Source: a virus | Reading direction: 5' to 3' (one strand) | IMG/VR virus record: IMGVR_UViG_3300013136_000037 | Span: 1-27,449 of that record | Length of the DNA: 27,449 nt | The notes under the pieces: generated by a model | Database searches by the model: none | What the model saw: the letters and a program-made list of their open reading frames with translations, nothing else | Told to the model about the DNA's origin: nothing | Program-made: the position numbers and the translations under genes | Part shown: positions 1 to 4,708 of the stretch, piece after piece | How the letters are laid out: each line of letters begins with the position of its first letter | Position numbering within the stretch: position 1 is the stretch's first letter

Positions 1-11
1 CCACAGCTTAG
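1..11 (-). tRNA. tRNA-Arg(UCU), 3' exon (truncated by window edge)
   Basis: The minus strand reads CTAAGCTGTGG and continues out of the window. Joined to the 5' exon at 219-253 it restores a normal anticodon arm: stem ACAGC/GCTGT around loop CTTCTAA, anticodon UCU. The variable loop, T-arm and acceptor 3' strand must lie beyond position 1. Confidence 0.8.
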
Positions 12-218
12 CCTACCACTACAGTTTTCACTGCCAATTATTGTTTGTGGTCTGGACTATGCCTTCACCTTAATATTTCTATCTTAGGTGGGTGATTATA
101 GTCTCTGCACGTTTTCTTATACAAGAACTTCGCTCAAAGTTAACATCAGCATTACCTGTTAAGCATTCTTTGAATTTACACCATTCGACACACATTTTCA
201 TCTATGAAGCTCCTTTTG
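12..218 (-). ncRNA. Group I intron (IC3-like, 207 nt) in the tRNA-Arg anticodon loop
   Basis: The core resembles the small tRNA introns of Azoarcus (tRNA-Ile) and cyanobacteria (tRNA-Leu). On the minus strand one sees GTGCAGAGACTATAATC, then CACCCACCTAAG, then GGTGAAGGCATAGTCCAG. P7 pairs 98-103 with 55-60, P8 pairs 86-90 with 66-70, and a P9-type helix pairs 47-50 with 16-19 and encloses a stem with a GAAA tetraloop (22-33). P1 can form between exon CTT and intron GGAG with a U.G wobble at the 5' splice site (U219), and the intron ends in G (position 12), as the family requires. There is no reading frame inside, so splicing should be autocatalytic. The length matches the roughly 205-nt Azoarcus intron. 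Subgroup assignment is by recognition only. Confidence 0.88.
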
Positions 219-253
219 AAGGCTGTTGCTCTATCCAGCTGAGCTACGGGACC
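219..253 (-). tRNA. tRNA-Arg(UCU), 5' exon
   Basis: The exon begins GGTCCCG TA GCTC and has a normal D-arm (GCTC/GAGC with GG in the loop). It ends in ACAGCCTT within the anticodon loop, where the group I intron begins. Spliced to 1-11 it gives anticodon UCU, which reads AGA, the arginine codon favoured in AT-rich genomes. The 5' end directly touches the stop codon of the upstream HNH gene (254-256), so the two are probably cotranscribed and separated by RNase P cleavage. Confidence 0.85.
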
Positions 254-925
254 TTAGTATGATTTTTTATCTTTATATCTTTCTCGCCTATTATATCTAC
301 CATTTCCTCTATTTGCACCCTTATATGTTTCTGTTAAAGAATGACAATTAGGACATAATAGAGTTAAATTTTCTTCTTTATTATTTTTACTATTGCCATC
401 TTTATGCTCTATCTCTAATGGAATATTACCTGTATATTGATTTTTTTCACCCCATCCACATCTCGTACATTTTCCATTAAACTTTTCAAATAAATATTTT
501 TTTATATATCTTGATGTTCCATATTCACCAGACACACCATCAACTTCATCATTTTTCCACTTCTGAATATATACAGCATATTGATGTTCTATTTGACATT
601 TATTAGAACAAAATTTGTATCCAAACTTTTTGGTTTTGTTTCCACAAACTATACAATTTGATTCTTTGTGAATTCTTTTTTTATTGTTATGTTTTGCAGA
701 ACATGATGATGAACAGAATTTTTTATTTTTTTCAATATCTTTATTACACTCTAAGCATTTATTTGCCTCCTTTTTAAGGAAAGACTTAAAATTAAGTCCA
801 CACTTATTAGCTTTTTCTTTAACACTTTTTTTAGTTCGATTTAATTTAATAGATATATCCAAATATGTAAATCCATTTTCTAATAAAGAAATTAAATCAT
901 TTTCTTCTTCTTCAGACCACTTCAT
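254..925 (-). CDS. HNH homing-type endonuclease next to the intron-bearing tRNA
   Basis: This 223-residue DNA endonuclease presumably cuts a specific site to spread itself or its neighbour. An N-terminal helix-turn-helix/SANT-like segment (residues 1-48, beginning MKWSEEEENDLISLL) is followed by two zinc knuckles (C57/C60/C71/C75 and C91/C94/C106/C110). The HNH domain has C153/C156, the catalytic segment EIEHKDGN with H174, and C191/C194/H195. Its own TTTATATATA promoter lies 13-25 nt upstream and is like those of the endonucleases at 11037 and 24562. The stop codon abuts the 5' end of tRNA-Arg, which carries a group I intron without an ORF, so the enzyme could mobilise that intron in trans (inference). 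It otherwise resembles free-standing phage HNH genes. Confidence 0.88.
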   Translation of the reverse strand: MKWSEEEENDLISLLENGFTYLDISIKLNRTKKSVKEKANKCGLNFKSFLKKEANKCLECNKDIEKNKKFCSSSCSAKHNNKKRIHKESNCIVCGNKTKKFGYKFCSNKCQIEHQYAVYIQKWKNDEVDGVSGEYGTSRYIKKYLFEKFNGKCTRCGWGEKNQYTGNIPLEIEHKDGNSKNNKEENLTLLCPNCHSLTETYKGANRGNGRYNRRERYKDKKSY

Positions 926-937
926 ACTTTTTTATTT

Positions 938-950
938 GTATATATAAATA
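938..950 (-). promoter_or_regulatory. Phage late-type promoter, HNH gene
   Basis: The coding strand reads TATTTATATATAC, ending 13 nt before the HNH start codon. The same block, AAATATTTATATATA, precedes the endonuclease units at 11738 and 24562. Confidence 0.5.
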
Positions 951-960
951 TTTTTAAGTC

Positions 961-992
961 AAAAATTCATTTCGAGAGAGAAATGAATTTTT
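961..992 (-). terminator. Rho-independent terminator of the tRNA cluster
   Basis: This is a perfect 13-bp stem (AAAAATTCATTTC / GAAATGAATTTTT) with a GAGAGA loop and a U-run in either direction. It lies after the last full tRNA of the cluster and before the HNH promoter, so it separates the array from the HNH/tRNA-Arg unit. Confidence 0.8.
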
Positions 993-1011
993 ATTTTTTA
1001 TTAGGTATGAG

Positions 1012-1098
1012 AGCCGAATACTGGATTCGAACCAGTGCGGGGTATAAAAACCCTCGTGATTACAAGTCACGCCCAATCAACCACTATGGGAATTCGGC
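1012..1098 (-). tRNA. tRNA-Thr(UGU) with a long class II-like variable arm
   Basis: The acceptor stem is GCCGAAT/ATTCGGC with discriminator U73, as in Bacteroidota Thr tRNAs. The anticodon stem is CGTGA/TCACG around loop CTTGTAA, anticodon UGU. The T-arm ACTGG-TTCGAAT-CCAGT is perfect. The D-stem is 3 bp (CCA/TGG), and the variable region is 18 nt with a GGGT/ACCC stem, where class I tRNAs have about 5 nt. Both are class II features, normally found only in Ser, Leu and Tyr tRNAs. No CCA is encoded. Confidence 0.85.
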
Positions 1099-1124
1099 TT
1101 ATAAATACCTGATTATCAGAGTTG

Positions 1125-1197
1125 TCGAAGATATCCGATTTGAACGGCTTCTGAGCATCCCAAATGCCCCGTGTTACCAGGTTACACCATATCCTCG
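1125..1197 (-). tRNA. tRNA-Pro(UGG)
   Basis: The acceptor CGAGGAT/ATCTTCG has the C1-G72 pair typical of bacterial Pro tRNAs, with A73. The anticodon stem GGGCA/TGCTC encloses loop TTTGGGA, anticodon UGG. The T-arm is CCG-TTCAAAT-CGG with a mismatch further out. A second Pro(UGG) gene lies at 2675-2749. Confidence 0.85.
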
Positions 1198-1241
1198 ATA
1201 TTTACTTTTATAATATGAAAAAAAAAGTTTTAATTTTTTTG

Positions 1242-1408
1242 TGGAAAATGCGGGATTCGAACCCGCGACGTTGGTAACTAGTAACGCGCTTCCCTTGCTC
1301 ATTTTTTCACCACCTCAATAAGGTCGCTATAGGTGCATCCGCAATTCGTTATCCAATCAGGATTACTTTCGTTGCCTGTACGATCCGCCTTTTCATCGTT
1401 GATTTCCC
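1242..1408 (-). ncRNA. tRNA-like element with a 167-nt span and tRNA 3' end
   Basis: The 3' part (1242-1266) is a textbook T-arm, GCGGG-TTCGAAT-CCCGC, followed by acceptor strand ATTTTCC and A73. The sequence GGGAAAT at 1402-1408 can pair with that acceptor strand (one G.U), but about 140 nt lie between them and no D-arm is seen. The interior is richer in G+C than its neighbours and holds a strong hairpin near 1262-1285. One frame is open without a start codon and ends at a TGA near 1300. It may be a tRNA interrupted by an unrecognised insertion, a tRNA fragment left by recombination, or a tmRNA-like RNA. The usual tmRNA 5' signature is absent. Confidence 0.45.
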
Positions 1409-1418
1409 ATTCATTTTG

Positions 1419-1502
1419 AGCTGATGGTGAGACTCGAACTCACGATGTCTTCTCAGACGCTGGGTTACAAAGCCAGTGTAATAGCCGCTATACTACATCA
1501 GC
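1419..1502 (-). tRNA. Class II-like tRNA with UGU anticodon (Thr?)
   Basis: The acceptor GCTGATG/CATCAGC is perfect, with U73. The D-stem is 3 bp (GTA/TAC). The anticodon stem CTGGC/CCCAG has an inner C.C mismatch around loop TTTGTAA, giving anticodon UGU. The variable arm is a stable GTCT-GAGA-AGAC hairpin (16 nt in all), and the T-arm GTGAG-TTCGAGT-CTCAC is perfect. Anticodon and discriminator suggest Thr, while the arm layout is that of Ser/Leu/Tyr tRNAs. Confidence 0.8.
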
Positions 1503-1504
1503 AT

Positions 1505-1582
1505 TGGTGCGAACAGATGGAGTCGAACCATCGACTTCTTGTTTGTAAGACAAGTACTCTGAACCTACTGAGTTATGCTCGC
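1505..1582 (-). tRNA. tRNA-Val(UAC), CCA encoded
   Basis: The acceptor GCGAGCA/TGTTCGC has one G.U pair and is followed by ACCA in the DNA, the clearest encoded CCA end in the cluster. The anticodon stem CTTGT/ACAAG encloses loop CTTACAA, anticodon UAC. The T-loop is TTCGACT. It is 2 nt from the next tRNA downstream. Confidence 0.9.
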
Positions 1583-1586
1583 ATGG

Positions 1587-1657
1587 AGCGAAATGTGGGA
1601 ATCGAACCCCTTCCTCTGGTTGGAAGCCAGATACTTTACCGTTAAGCTACATTTCGC
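1587..1657 (-). tRNA. tRNA-Gly(UCC)
   Basis: The acceptor GCGAAAT/ATTTCGC is perfect, with U73. The anticodon stem TCTGG/CCAGA encloses loop CTTCCAA, anticodon UCC. The T-arm GGG-TTCGATT-CCC has two outer mismatches. At 71 nt it is short, with a reduced D-arm. Confidence 0.85.
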
Positions 1658-1666
1658 AATTTACTG

Positions 1667-1739
1667 AGCGAATGATGGGATTCGAACCCACGAACCTTCT
1701 GGTTGGCAACCAGACTATCTACCGCTGATATACATTCGC
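1667..1739 (-). tRNA. tRNA-Gly(GCC)
   Basis: The acceptor GCGAATG/CATTCGC has U73. The anticodon stem TCTGG/CCAGA encloses loop TTGCCAA, anticodon GCC. The T-arm has loop TTCGAAT. The anticodon stem matches the neighbouring Gly(UCC) gene, suggesting duplication and divergence. Confidence 0.9.
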
Positions 1740-1749
1740 ATTTTATCAC

Positions 1750-1816
1750 AGATTACATTTTTTCAGAATTTCAAATTACAAGTTTGGTCCTTTTTTAAGA
1801 TTGCTGTATGTAATCT
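1750..1816 (-). ncRNA. Minimal tRNA-like element with a UGU loop
   Basis: A 67-nt element is closed by AGATTACAT/ATGTAATCT. Inside it a CAAA/TTTG stem holds the 7-nt loop CTTGTAA, identical to the anticodon loop of the Thr(UGU) gene at 1012-1098. There is no normal D- or T-arm. The 5' segment ACATACAGCAA is shared with the element at 1837-1886. Function is unknown; it could be a decayed tRNA-Thr or a mimic. Confidence 0.45.
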
Positions 1817-1836
1817 TTAGATAATTTTTTAAGAAC

Positions 1837-1886
1837 AGAATACTTTTTTTGCTAACCATGCATTTTTTTGTTGCTGTATGTATTCT
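1837..1886 (-). ncRNA. Minimal tRNA-like element with a GGU loop
   Basis: A 50-nt element is closed by a 7-bp stem, AGAATAC/GTATTCT, with the same ATACAGCAA segment after the 5' strand as its neighbour. The fourth pair has changed from T-A to A-T with pairing kept. An inner TGC/GCA stem presents the 7-nt loop ATGGTTA, whose middle triplet GGT is a Thr anticodon. It lies next to the real tRNA-Thr(GGU). Confidence 0.4.
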
Positions 1887-1895
1887 TTATCTTAG

Positions 1896-1968
1896 AGCGA
1901 AAGGTGAGTTACGATCTCACGACCTCTTCCTTACCAAGGAAGTATTCTACCAACTGAACTACAATCGC
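1896..1968 (-). tRNA. tRNA-Thr(GGU), partly degenerate
   Basis: The anticodon stem CTTCC/GGAAG encloses loop TTGGTAA, anticodon GGU, with U73. The D-arm contains GTTGGTAGA. The acceptor GCGATTG/CTTTCGC has two internal T.T mismatches, and the T-loop is ATCGTAA instead of TTCRANN, so it may be decaying or structurally relaxed. Confidence 0.78.
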
Positions 1969-1973
1969 ATGGA

Positions 1974-2007
1974 CCGGGCTCTGCGATACAACAGAGGATC
2001 ATCCCGG
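1974..2007 (-). ncRNA. Inter-tRNA hairpin, unknown
   Basis: A two-tier hairpin: outer CCGGG/CCCGG, a one-sided bulge of about 6 nt, inner CTCTG/CAGAG and an 8-nt loop. It fills the spacer between tRNA-Thr(GGU) and tRNA-Ala. There is no U-tract, so it is not a terminator. It could be a processing element or a small structured RNA. Confidence 0.4.
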
Positions 2008-2012
2008 ATATG

Positions 2013-2086
2013 TGGATCGTGTGAGATTTCAACTCCTCTTAAACATTGCAAGTGTTTCGTGCTAAGCAGGTTACACTACACAACCC
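2013..2086 (-). tRNA. tRNA-Ala(UGC)
   Basis: The acceptor GGGTTGT/ACGATCC contains the G3.U70 wobble that is the main alanine identity element, plus A73. The anticodon stem AAACA/TGTTT encloses loop CTTGCAA, anticodon UGC. The T-arm is weak, with loop TTGAAAT. Confidence 0.82.
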
Positions 2087-2164
2087 ATATAAATTTCTTT
2101 TAATTCATTTAAATCTATAAATATTTTTATTTCAGTATCATAATATTTACCCTATAATAAAATA

Positions 2165-2238
2165 GTGGAGACGAATATAATCGAAATCTCCCAGAAACAT
2201 TGCAAATGTCTCTCGCCAGCCTTGGTACATGCGCCCCC
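2165..2238 (-). tRNA. tRNA-Ala(UGC)-like, second copy, diverged
   Basis: Like its neighbour it is 74 nt long with G3.U70 in the acceptor (GGGGGCG/CGTCTCC) and A73. The anticodon stem AGACA/TGTTT encloses loop TTTGCAA, anticodon UGC. The T-stem is poor around loop TTCGATT, and the D-arm does not fit the usual shape. It may be a decaying duplicate. Confidence 0.65.
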
Positions 2239-2270
2239 TAATTTTCCAACATGTCAAAGAACAACTACTC

Positions 2271-2492
2271 TTACCAACTACTCAATTCAATACTGTGATT
2301 TTTACCACACTCACAATTTACTGAAACATTCACAGAACCGTGTGAACCACACAATTCACACTCACTTTCACTACCCAAAAAATATAACTTAGATATATCC
2401 ACAGTCACATTTTTCTCTAAGTTTTCACAGAATATTTCTACTGCTAAAACTTTTGATTCTACTTTTTTTACTGCTACTTTTTTTGTTTTCAT
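2271..2492 (-). CDS. Small protein with CxxC / CxC zinc-ribbon-like C-terminus
   Basis: This hypothetical 73-residue protein lies inside the tRNA cluster. The start is placed at the ATG giving MKTKKVAVKKVESK, because the longer frame would run into the tRNA-Arg(CCU) gene at 2507. The N-terminus is basic. The C-terminal half has CELCGSHG and CECGKNH, which could bind one zinc ion. It reads in the direction of the tRNAs and sits between an Ala tRNA-like gene and the D-armless Arg tRNAs, so it is presumably transcribed with them. I recognise no family. A role in RNA binding would fit the place and the zinc motif but is only a guess. Confidence 0.6.
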   Translation of the reverse strand: MKTKKVAVKKVESKVLAVEIFCENLEKNVTVDISKLYFLGSESECELCGSHGSVNVSVNCECGKNHSIELSSW

Positions 2493-2506
2493 AATCTTTA
2501 TTTTTG

Positions 2507-2586
2507 TGACCCAGAAGAGATTCGAACTCTCATTTTTCATTCCAATTATGCACATAGAGTTTAGGAAACTCCGCCATTACAGGGCC
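2507..2586 (-). tRNA. tRNA-Arg(CCU), apparently D-armless
   Basis: The acceptor is GGCCCTG/CTGGGTC with A73, one G.U and one T.T. The anticodon stem GGAGT/ACTCT encloses loop TTCCTAA, anticodon CCU. The T-arm is GAGAG-TTCGAAT-CTCTT. Only TAATGGC separates the acceptor and anticodon stems, leaving no room for a D-arm, while the variable region is 24 nt. Against the next copy, acceptor pair 3-70 is C-G here and T-A there, which supports the fold. Confidence 0.72.
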
Positions 2587-2592
2587 AATTTG

Positions 2593-2669
2593 TGATCCAG
2601 GAGAGATTCGAACTCTCATTTTCATCCATTATGCACATAGAGTTTAGAAGACTCCGCCATTACAGGACC
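2593..2669 (-). tRNA. tRNA-Arg(UCU), apparently D-armless
   Basis: The acceptor GGTCCTG/CTGGATC has A73, and the anticodon stem GGAGT/ACTCT encloses loop CTTCTAA, anticodon UCU. The T-arm GAGAG-TTCGAAT-CTCTC is perfect. The same 7-nt linker TAATGGC replaces the D-arm. The 21-nt variable region has a CAT/ATG mini-stem also present in the CCU copy. It is a tandem partner of 2507-2586 and a second UCU reader beside the intron-containing gene. Confidence 0.72.
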
Positions 2670-2674
2670 AGTTG

Positions 2675-2749
2675 TCTAAGTGAGAGGAGTCGAACCTCCA
2701 ATAACCCCGGTTCCAAGCCGGGTAACCACACCACATGGATCGCACCTAG
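2675..2749 (-). tRNA. tRNA-Pro(UGG), second copy
   Basis: The acceptor CTAGGTG/CACTTAG has C1-G72 and A73. The strong anticodon stem CCCGG/CCGGG encloses loop CTTGGAA, anticodon UGG. The T-arm is GGAGG-TTCGACT-CCTCT. The D-arm is unusual. It is the first tRNA of the cluster in transcription order. Confidence 0.85.
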
Positions 2750-2770
2750 ATATTTTCTACAAAGAACACA

Positions 2771-2813
2771 CTATTAAAAACAAAACCCGAAGTCGCTTAG
2801 CGCCCTCGGGTTT
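2771..2813 (-). terminator. Rho-independent terminator of the 31-codon gene
   Basis: An 8-bp outer stem AAACCCGA/TCGGGTTT and an inner CGC/GCG are followed on the minus strand by TTGTTTTT. It separates the small gene upstream from the tRNA cluster, which must then rely on read-through or an unseen promoter. Confidence 0.8.
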
Positions 2814-2838
2814 CTACCTATAATCTATAAAACATACT

Positions 2839-2934
2839 TCACTTTAGGTATACGCCCGAGCATAATCCGACTGGTCTGCCTCCTGTTACGGGGGTTGTCG
2901 TGGCTACTGCTGTATTTTTCCTAAAGTTTTTCAT
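2839..2934 (-). CDS. 31-residue peptide in its own transcription unit
   Basis: ATG to TGA gives a 31-residue peptide beginning MKNFRKNTAVATTTPVTGG and ending SGVYLK. It has no homologue known to me. Support is contextual: a late-type promoter ends 4 nt before the ATG, a strong terminator lies 26 nt after the stop, and base composition is richer in G+C than the surrounding spacer. It carries one Cys, several Thr and a basic N-terminus, with no membrane segment. The promoter lies so close that the message would be leaderless unless a further promoter near 3061-3073 is used. Alternatively the RNA, not the peptide, is the product. Confidence 0.5.
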   Translation of the reverse strand: MKNFRKNTAVATTTPVTGGRPVGLCSGVYLK

Positions 2935-2937
2935 ATT

Positions 2938-2950
2938 ACTTATATATTAA
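2938..2950 (-). promoter_or_regulatory. Late-type promoter, 31-codon gene
   Basis: The coding strand reads TTAATATATAAGT just before the ATG at 2934. A related GTAATATATAAGAA lies at 3061-3074. A host-like TATCTTTG element in the same direction lies near 2986-2993. Confidence 0.5.
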
Positions 2951-3149
2951 AAATTTTTGTTTCTGTTTTATCATCTTTAATCTTTTACAAAGATAAAAAT
3001 ATTTTCCGAAATAAAAAACTAAAAATGTAATTTTTTTATAATTTTTATAATTTTTTTCTTTTCTTATATATTACTCAAAAAATGTCGTTTTTTTCTAATT
3101 TCTATTTTATACGCAAATTTATAAAAAAAGTTTATTTTTTGCGGTGTTT

Positions 3150-3413
3150 TTATAAATTATATTTTTTAGAATTTAATATTACTTCTAAATCTTCTAATTT
3201 ATCTGGTAAATTACCAATCTCCCAAAATTCTTCATCCTCTATGTAAGTACCACTAATATTATAACCCAATACTTTTAATACAAATCTCCAGTCTATACTA
3301 TGTCCTTCATCAATTAATTTACCATCAATATAAATACCTTCCCAATCATCTCCAGAAATTATTACGAGTTTTTTATTTTCTATTGTCTCATTTATTTTAT
3401 TTAAGTATTTCAT
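3150..3413 (-). CDS. Hypothetical protein, 87 aa
   Basis: This small acidic protein begins MKYLNKINETIENKKLVIIS. It has no signal peptide, membrane segment or recognisable motif. It is the last gene of a four-gene minus-strand operon and overlaps the end of the upstream gene by 4 nt, so translation is probably coupled. The downstream spacer (2951-3149) is almost pure A+T, with an imperfect hairpin at about 3120-3155 that could end transcription. Confidence 0.7.
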   Translation of the reverse strand: MKYLNKINETIENKKLVIISGDDWEGIYIDGKLIDEGHSIDWRFVLKVLGYNISGTYIEDEEFWEIGNLPDKLEDLEVILNSKKYNL

Positions 3414-3871
3414 TTCTTCTTTTTGTTTTTTAATTCATCGAAATTTAACAAAAGTTTTTTAAGCGTTTCTCTAACTTCTGTTAATGCTGATTCATACTCA
3501 TCATCCTCTTCATCTTCTTCCGCCACATTTTCTTGGATTTCTTCAACATTCTCTTGTATATCCTCAACATTCTCTTGTATATCCTCAACATCTTTTTGAA
3601 TATCCTCAACATTCTCTTGTATATCTTCTACATCTTTTTTAATTTCTTCAAATTTTTTGGATTGAAAATTTACACTCATTTGAATAAGTATAGATAGATA
3701 AATTGCTTCTAATGATACGATCGTTGTTAAGATTAGCAATATTGTATTTTTATCAAATATTTCTGAAAAGTATAGAAAAAAGGCTATAATAAATATTATA
3801 GAATGAATTATCAACGAACCAGTGGATCCTATTGATTTTATAATTTTTTGTATAATTTTTTCCGTCATCAT
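3410..3871 (-). CDS. Two-TM membrane protein with heptad coiled coil (DUF1003-like)
   Basis: A 153-residue protein. Two hydrophobic segments (about residues 17-36 and 42-65) are joined by a short turn. Their layout, with GS near the start and a LIQMS...QSKKFEEIKKD segment after the second helix, recalls the DUF1003/low-affinity iron permease-like family, though that is not certain. Residues about 74-118 form a run of heptads (VEDIQEN, VEDIQKD, VEEIQEN), visible in the DNA as 21-bp repeats near 3530-3640, which should make a long coiled coil. A very acidic stretch and a basic tail follow. The gene starts directly after the TAA of the upstream gene. It may oligomerise at the inner membrane. Confidence 0.65.
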   Translation of the reverse strand: MMTEKIIQKIIKSIGSTGSLIIHSIIFIIAFFLYFSEIFDKNTILLILTTIVSLEAIYLSILIQMSVNFQSKKFEEIKKDVEDIQENVEDIQKDVEDIQENVEDIQENVEEIQENVAEEDEEDDEYESALTEVRETLKKLLLNFDELKNKKKK

Positions 3872-4708
3872 TTATATTCTTCCCGTTTCGTCCTCAGACA
3901 GGCCCAGTGTTTTAGCTAAATTTTGTAATTCTTTTGCGTTCATGTTAATTATCTTATTAAGAATCATTTTTTTTGCATTATCATTAGCTGAGCCTTTTAT
4001 CTGATCCGATATTTGATCAACTGCATTAGATGTATTTGCACCTAATTGATTTAATAATTGCATTTTAGGTTTTAGTAAATCAAATAAGGTCGTATTAATC
4101 CAATTAGTAGCTGCCTTTTTATATGCGACTAAATCGGCCTGTTCATTTGGATTATCAGCTTCTAATATCTTTTGTATATTATACTTTATTCTTTCAGTTG
4201 TATTCTCTGTTTGAGCTGGTTCGTTTTCTTTTTCTTTATCCAGACCAGATAATTCTTTTATTTGTGGTACAGCAACCTGTCCAATATACTCCGGTGCGGC
4301 ATTTGCAAATTGATCTTCTGGATATGTCATTAAAACTTTCAATCTTTTATCTCTTGCTCTACTAAATATTTCATCCATAGTAAATTCATCATTTTGTAAT
4401 TTATTTACTATCGGTTTTAGAGAATAATAGAAATATTTTAAAGAATCTGTAACAATTTTATTAACAGCATCAATAGATTCTGCTTGATTAATCTCATTTT
4501 GAATATTAGTTTGATTAGCTTTGATATATCTTTGATATAGATTAGAAACATTTTTATCTGTATCTACTTTTTTAGTAAAATCAACAAATAAATTATGTAA
4601 TGATTGATTAGGTTCTTTGAAAATGTTTTTATAATAAGTCTTTAAAAACTTTGACACAGAAGATAATTCTTCATTTAAAAAATTGTAATATGAAATTATA
4701 TTATTCAT
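3872..4708 (-). CDS. Putative internal (head) protein with capsid-targeting-like N-terminus, 278 aa
   Basis: This hypothetical, mostly helical, hydrophilic protein starts MNNIISYYNFLNEELSS. Residues 1-13 match the pattern of the T4 internal-protein targeting peptide MKTYQEFIAEA, with aromatic/hydrophobic spacing and an L-N-E cleavage-like site at residues 11-13. T4 prohead protease cleaves after I/L-x-E. There are no membrane segments. It is the second gene of a late operon, with its ATG immediately after the stop of the 343-aa gene, which has a similar N-terminus. Packaging in the capsid is an inference; the family is unknown to me. Confidence 0.65.
   Translation of the reverse strand: MNNIISYYNFLNEELSSVSKFLKTYYKNIFKEPNQSLHNLFVDFTKKVDTDKNVSNLYQRYIKANQTNIQNEINQAESIDAVNKIVTDSLKYFYYSLKPIVNKLQNDEFTMDEIFSRARDKRLKVLMTYPEDQFANAAPEYIGQVAVPQIKELSGLDKEKENEPAQTENTTERIKYNIQKILEADNPNEQADLVAYKKAATNWINTTLFDLLKPKMQLLNQLGANTSNAVDQISDQIKGSANDNAKKMILNKIINMNAKELQNLAKTLGLSEDETGRI

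Noticed and set aside
1012-1098. Reading the tRNA as Tyr(GUA)
   Set aside because: That placement leaves mismatches in the anticodon stem; the UGU placement pairs all five positions.
1242-1408. Calling the element a tmRNA
   Set aside because: It is too short and lacks the conserved tmRNA 5' sequence and an Ala-rich tag; kept only as an unexplained tRNA-like element.
2493-2555. Longer N-terminus of the 73-aa gene
   Set aside because: It overlaps the tRNA-Arg(CCU) gene; the internal ATG at 2492 avoids this and gives a better start.
3530-3640. Short regular repeats that could suggest a CRISPR array
   Set aside because: They are 21-bp coding repeats for coiled-coil heptads, without spacers.
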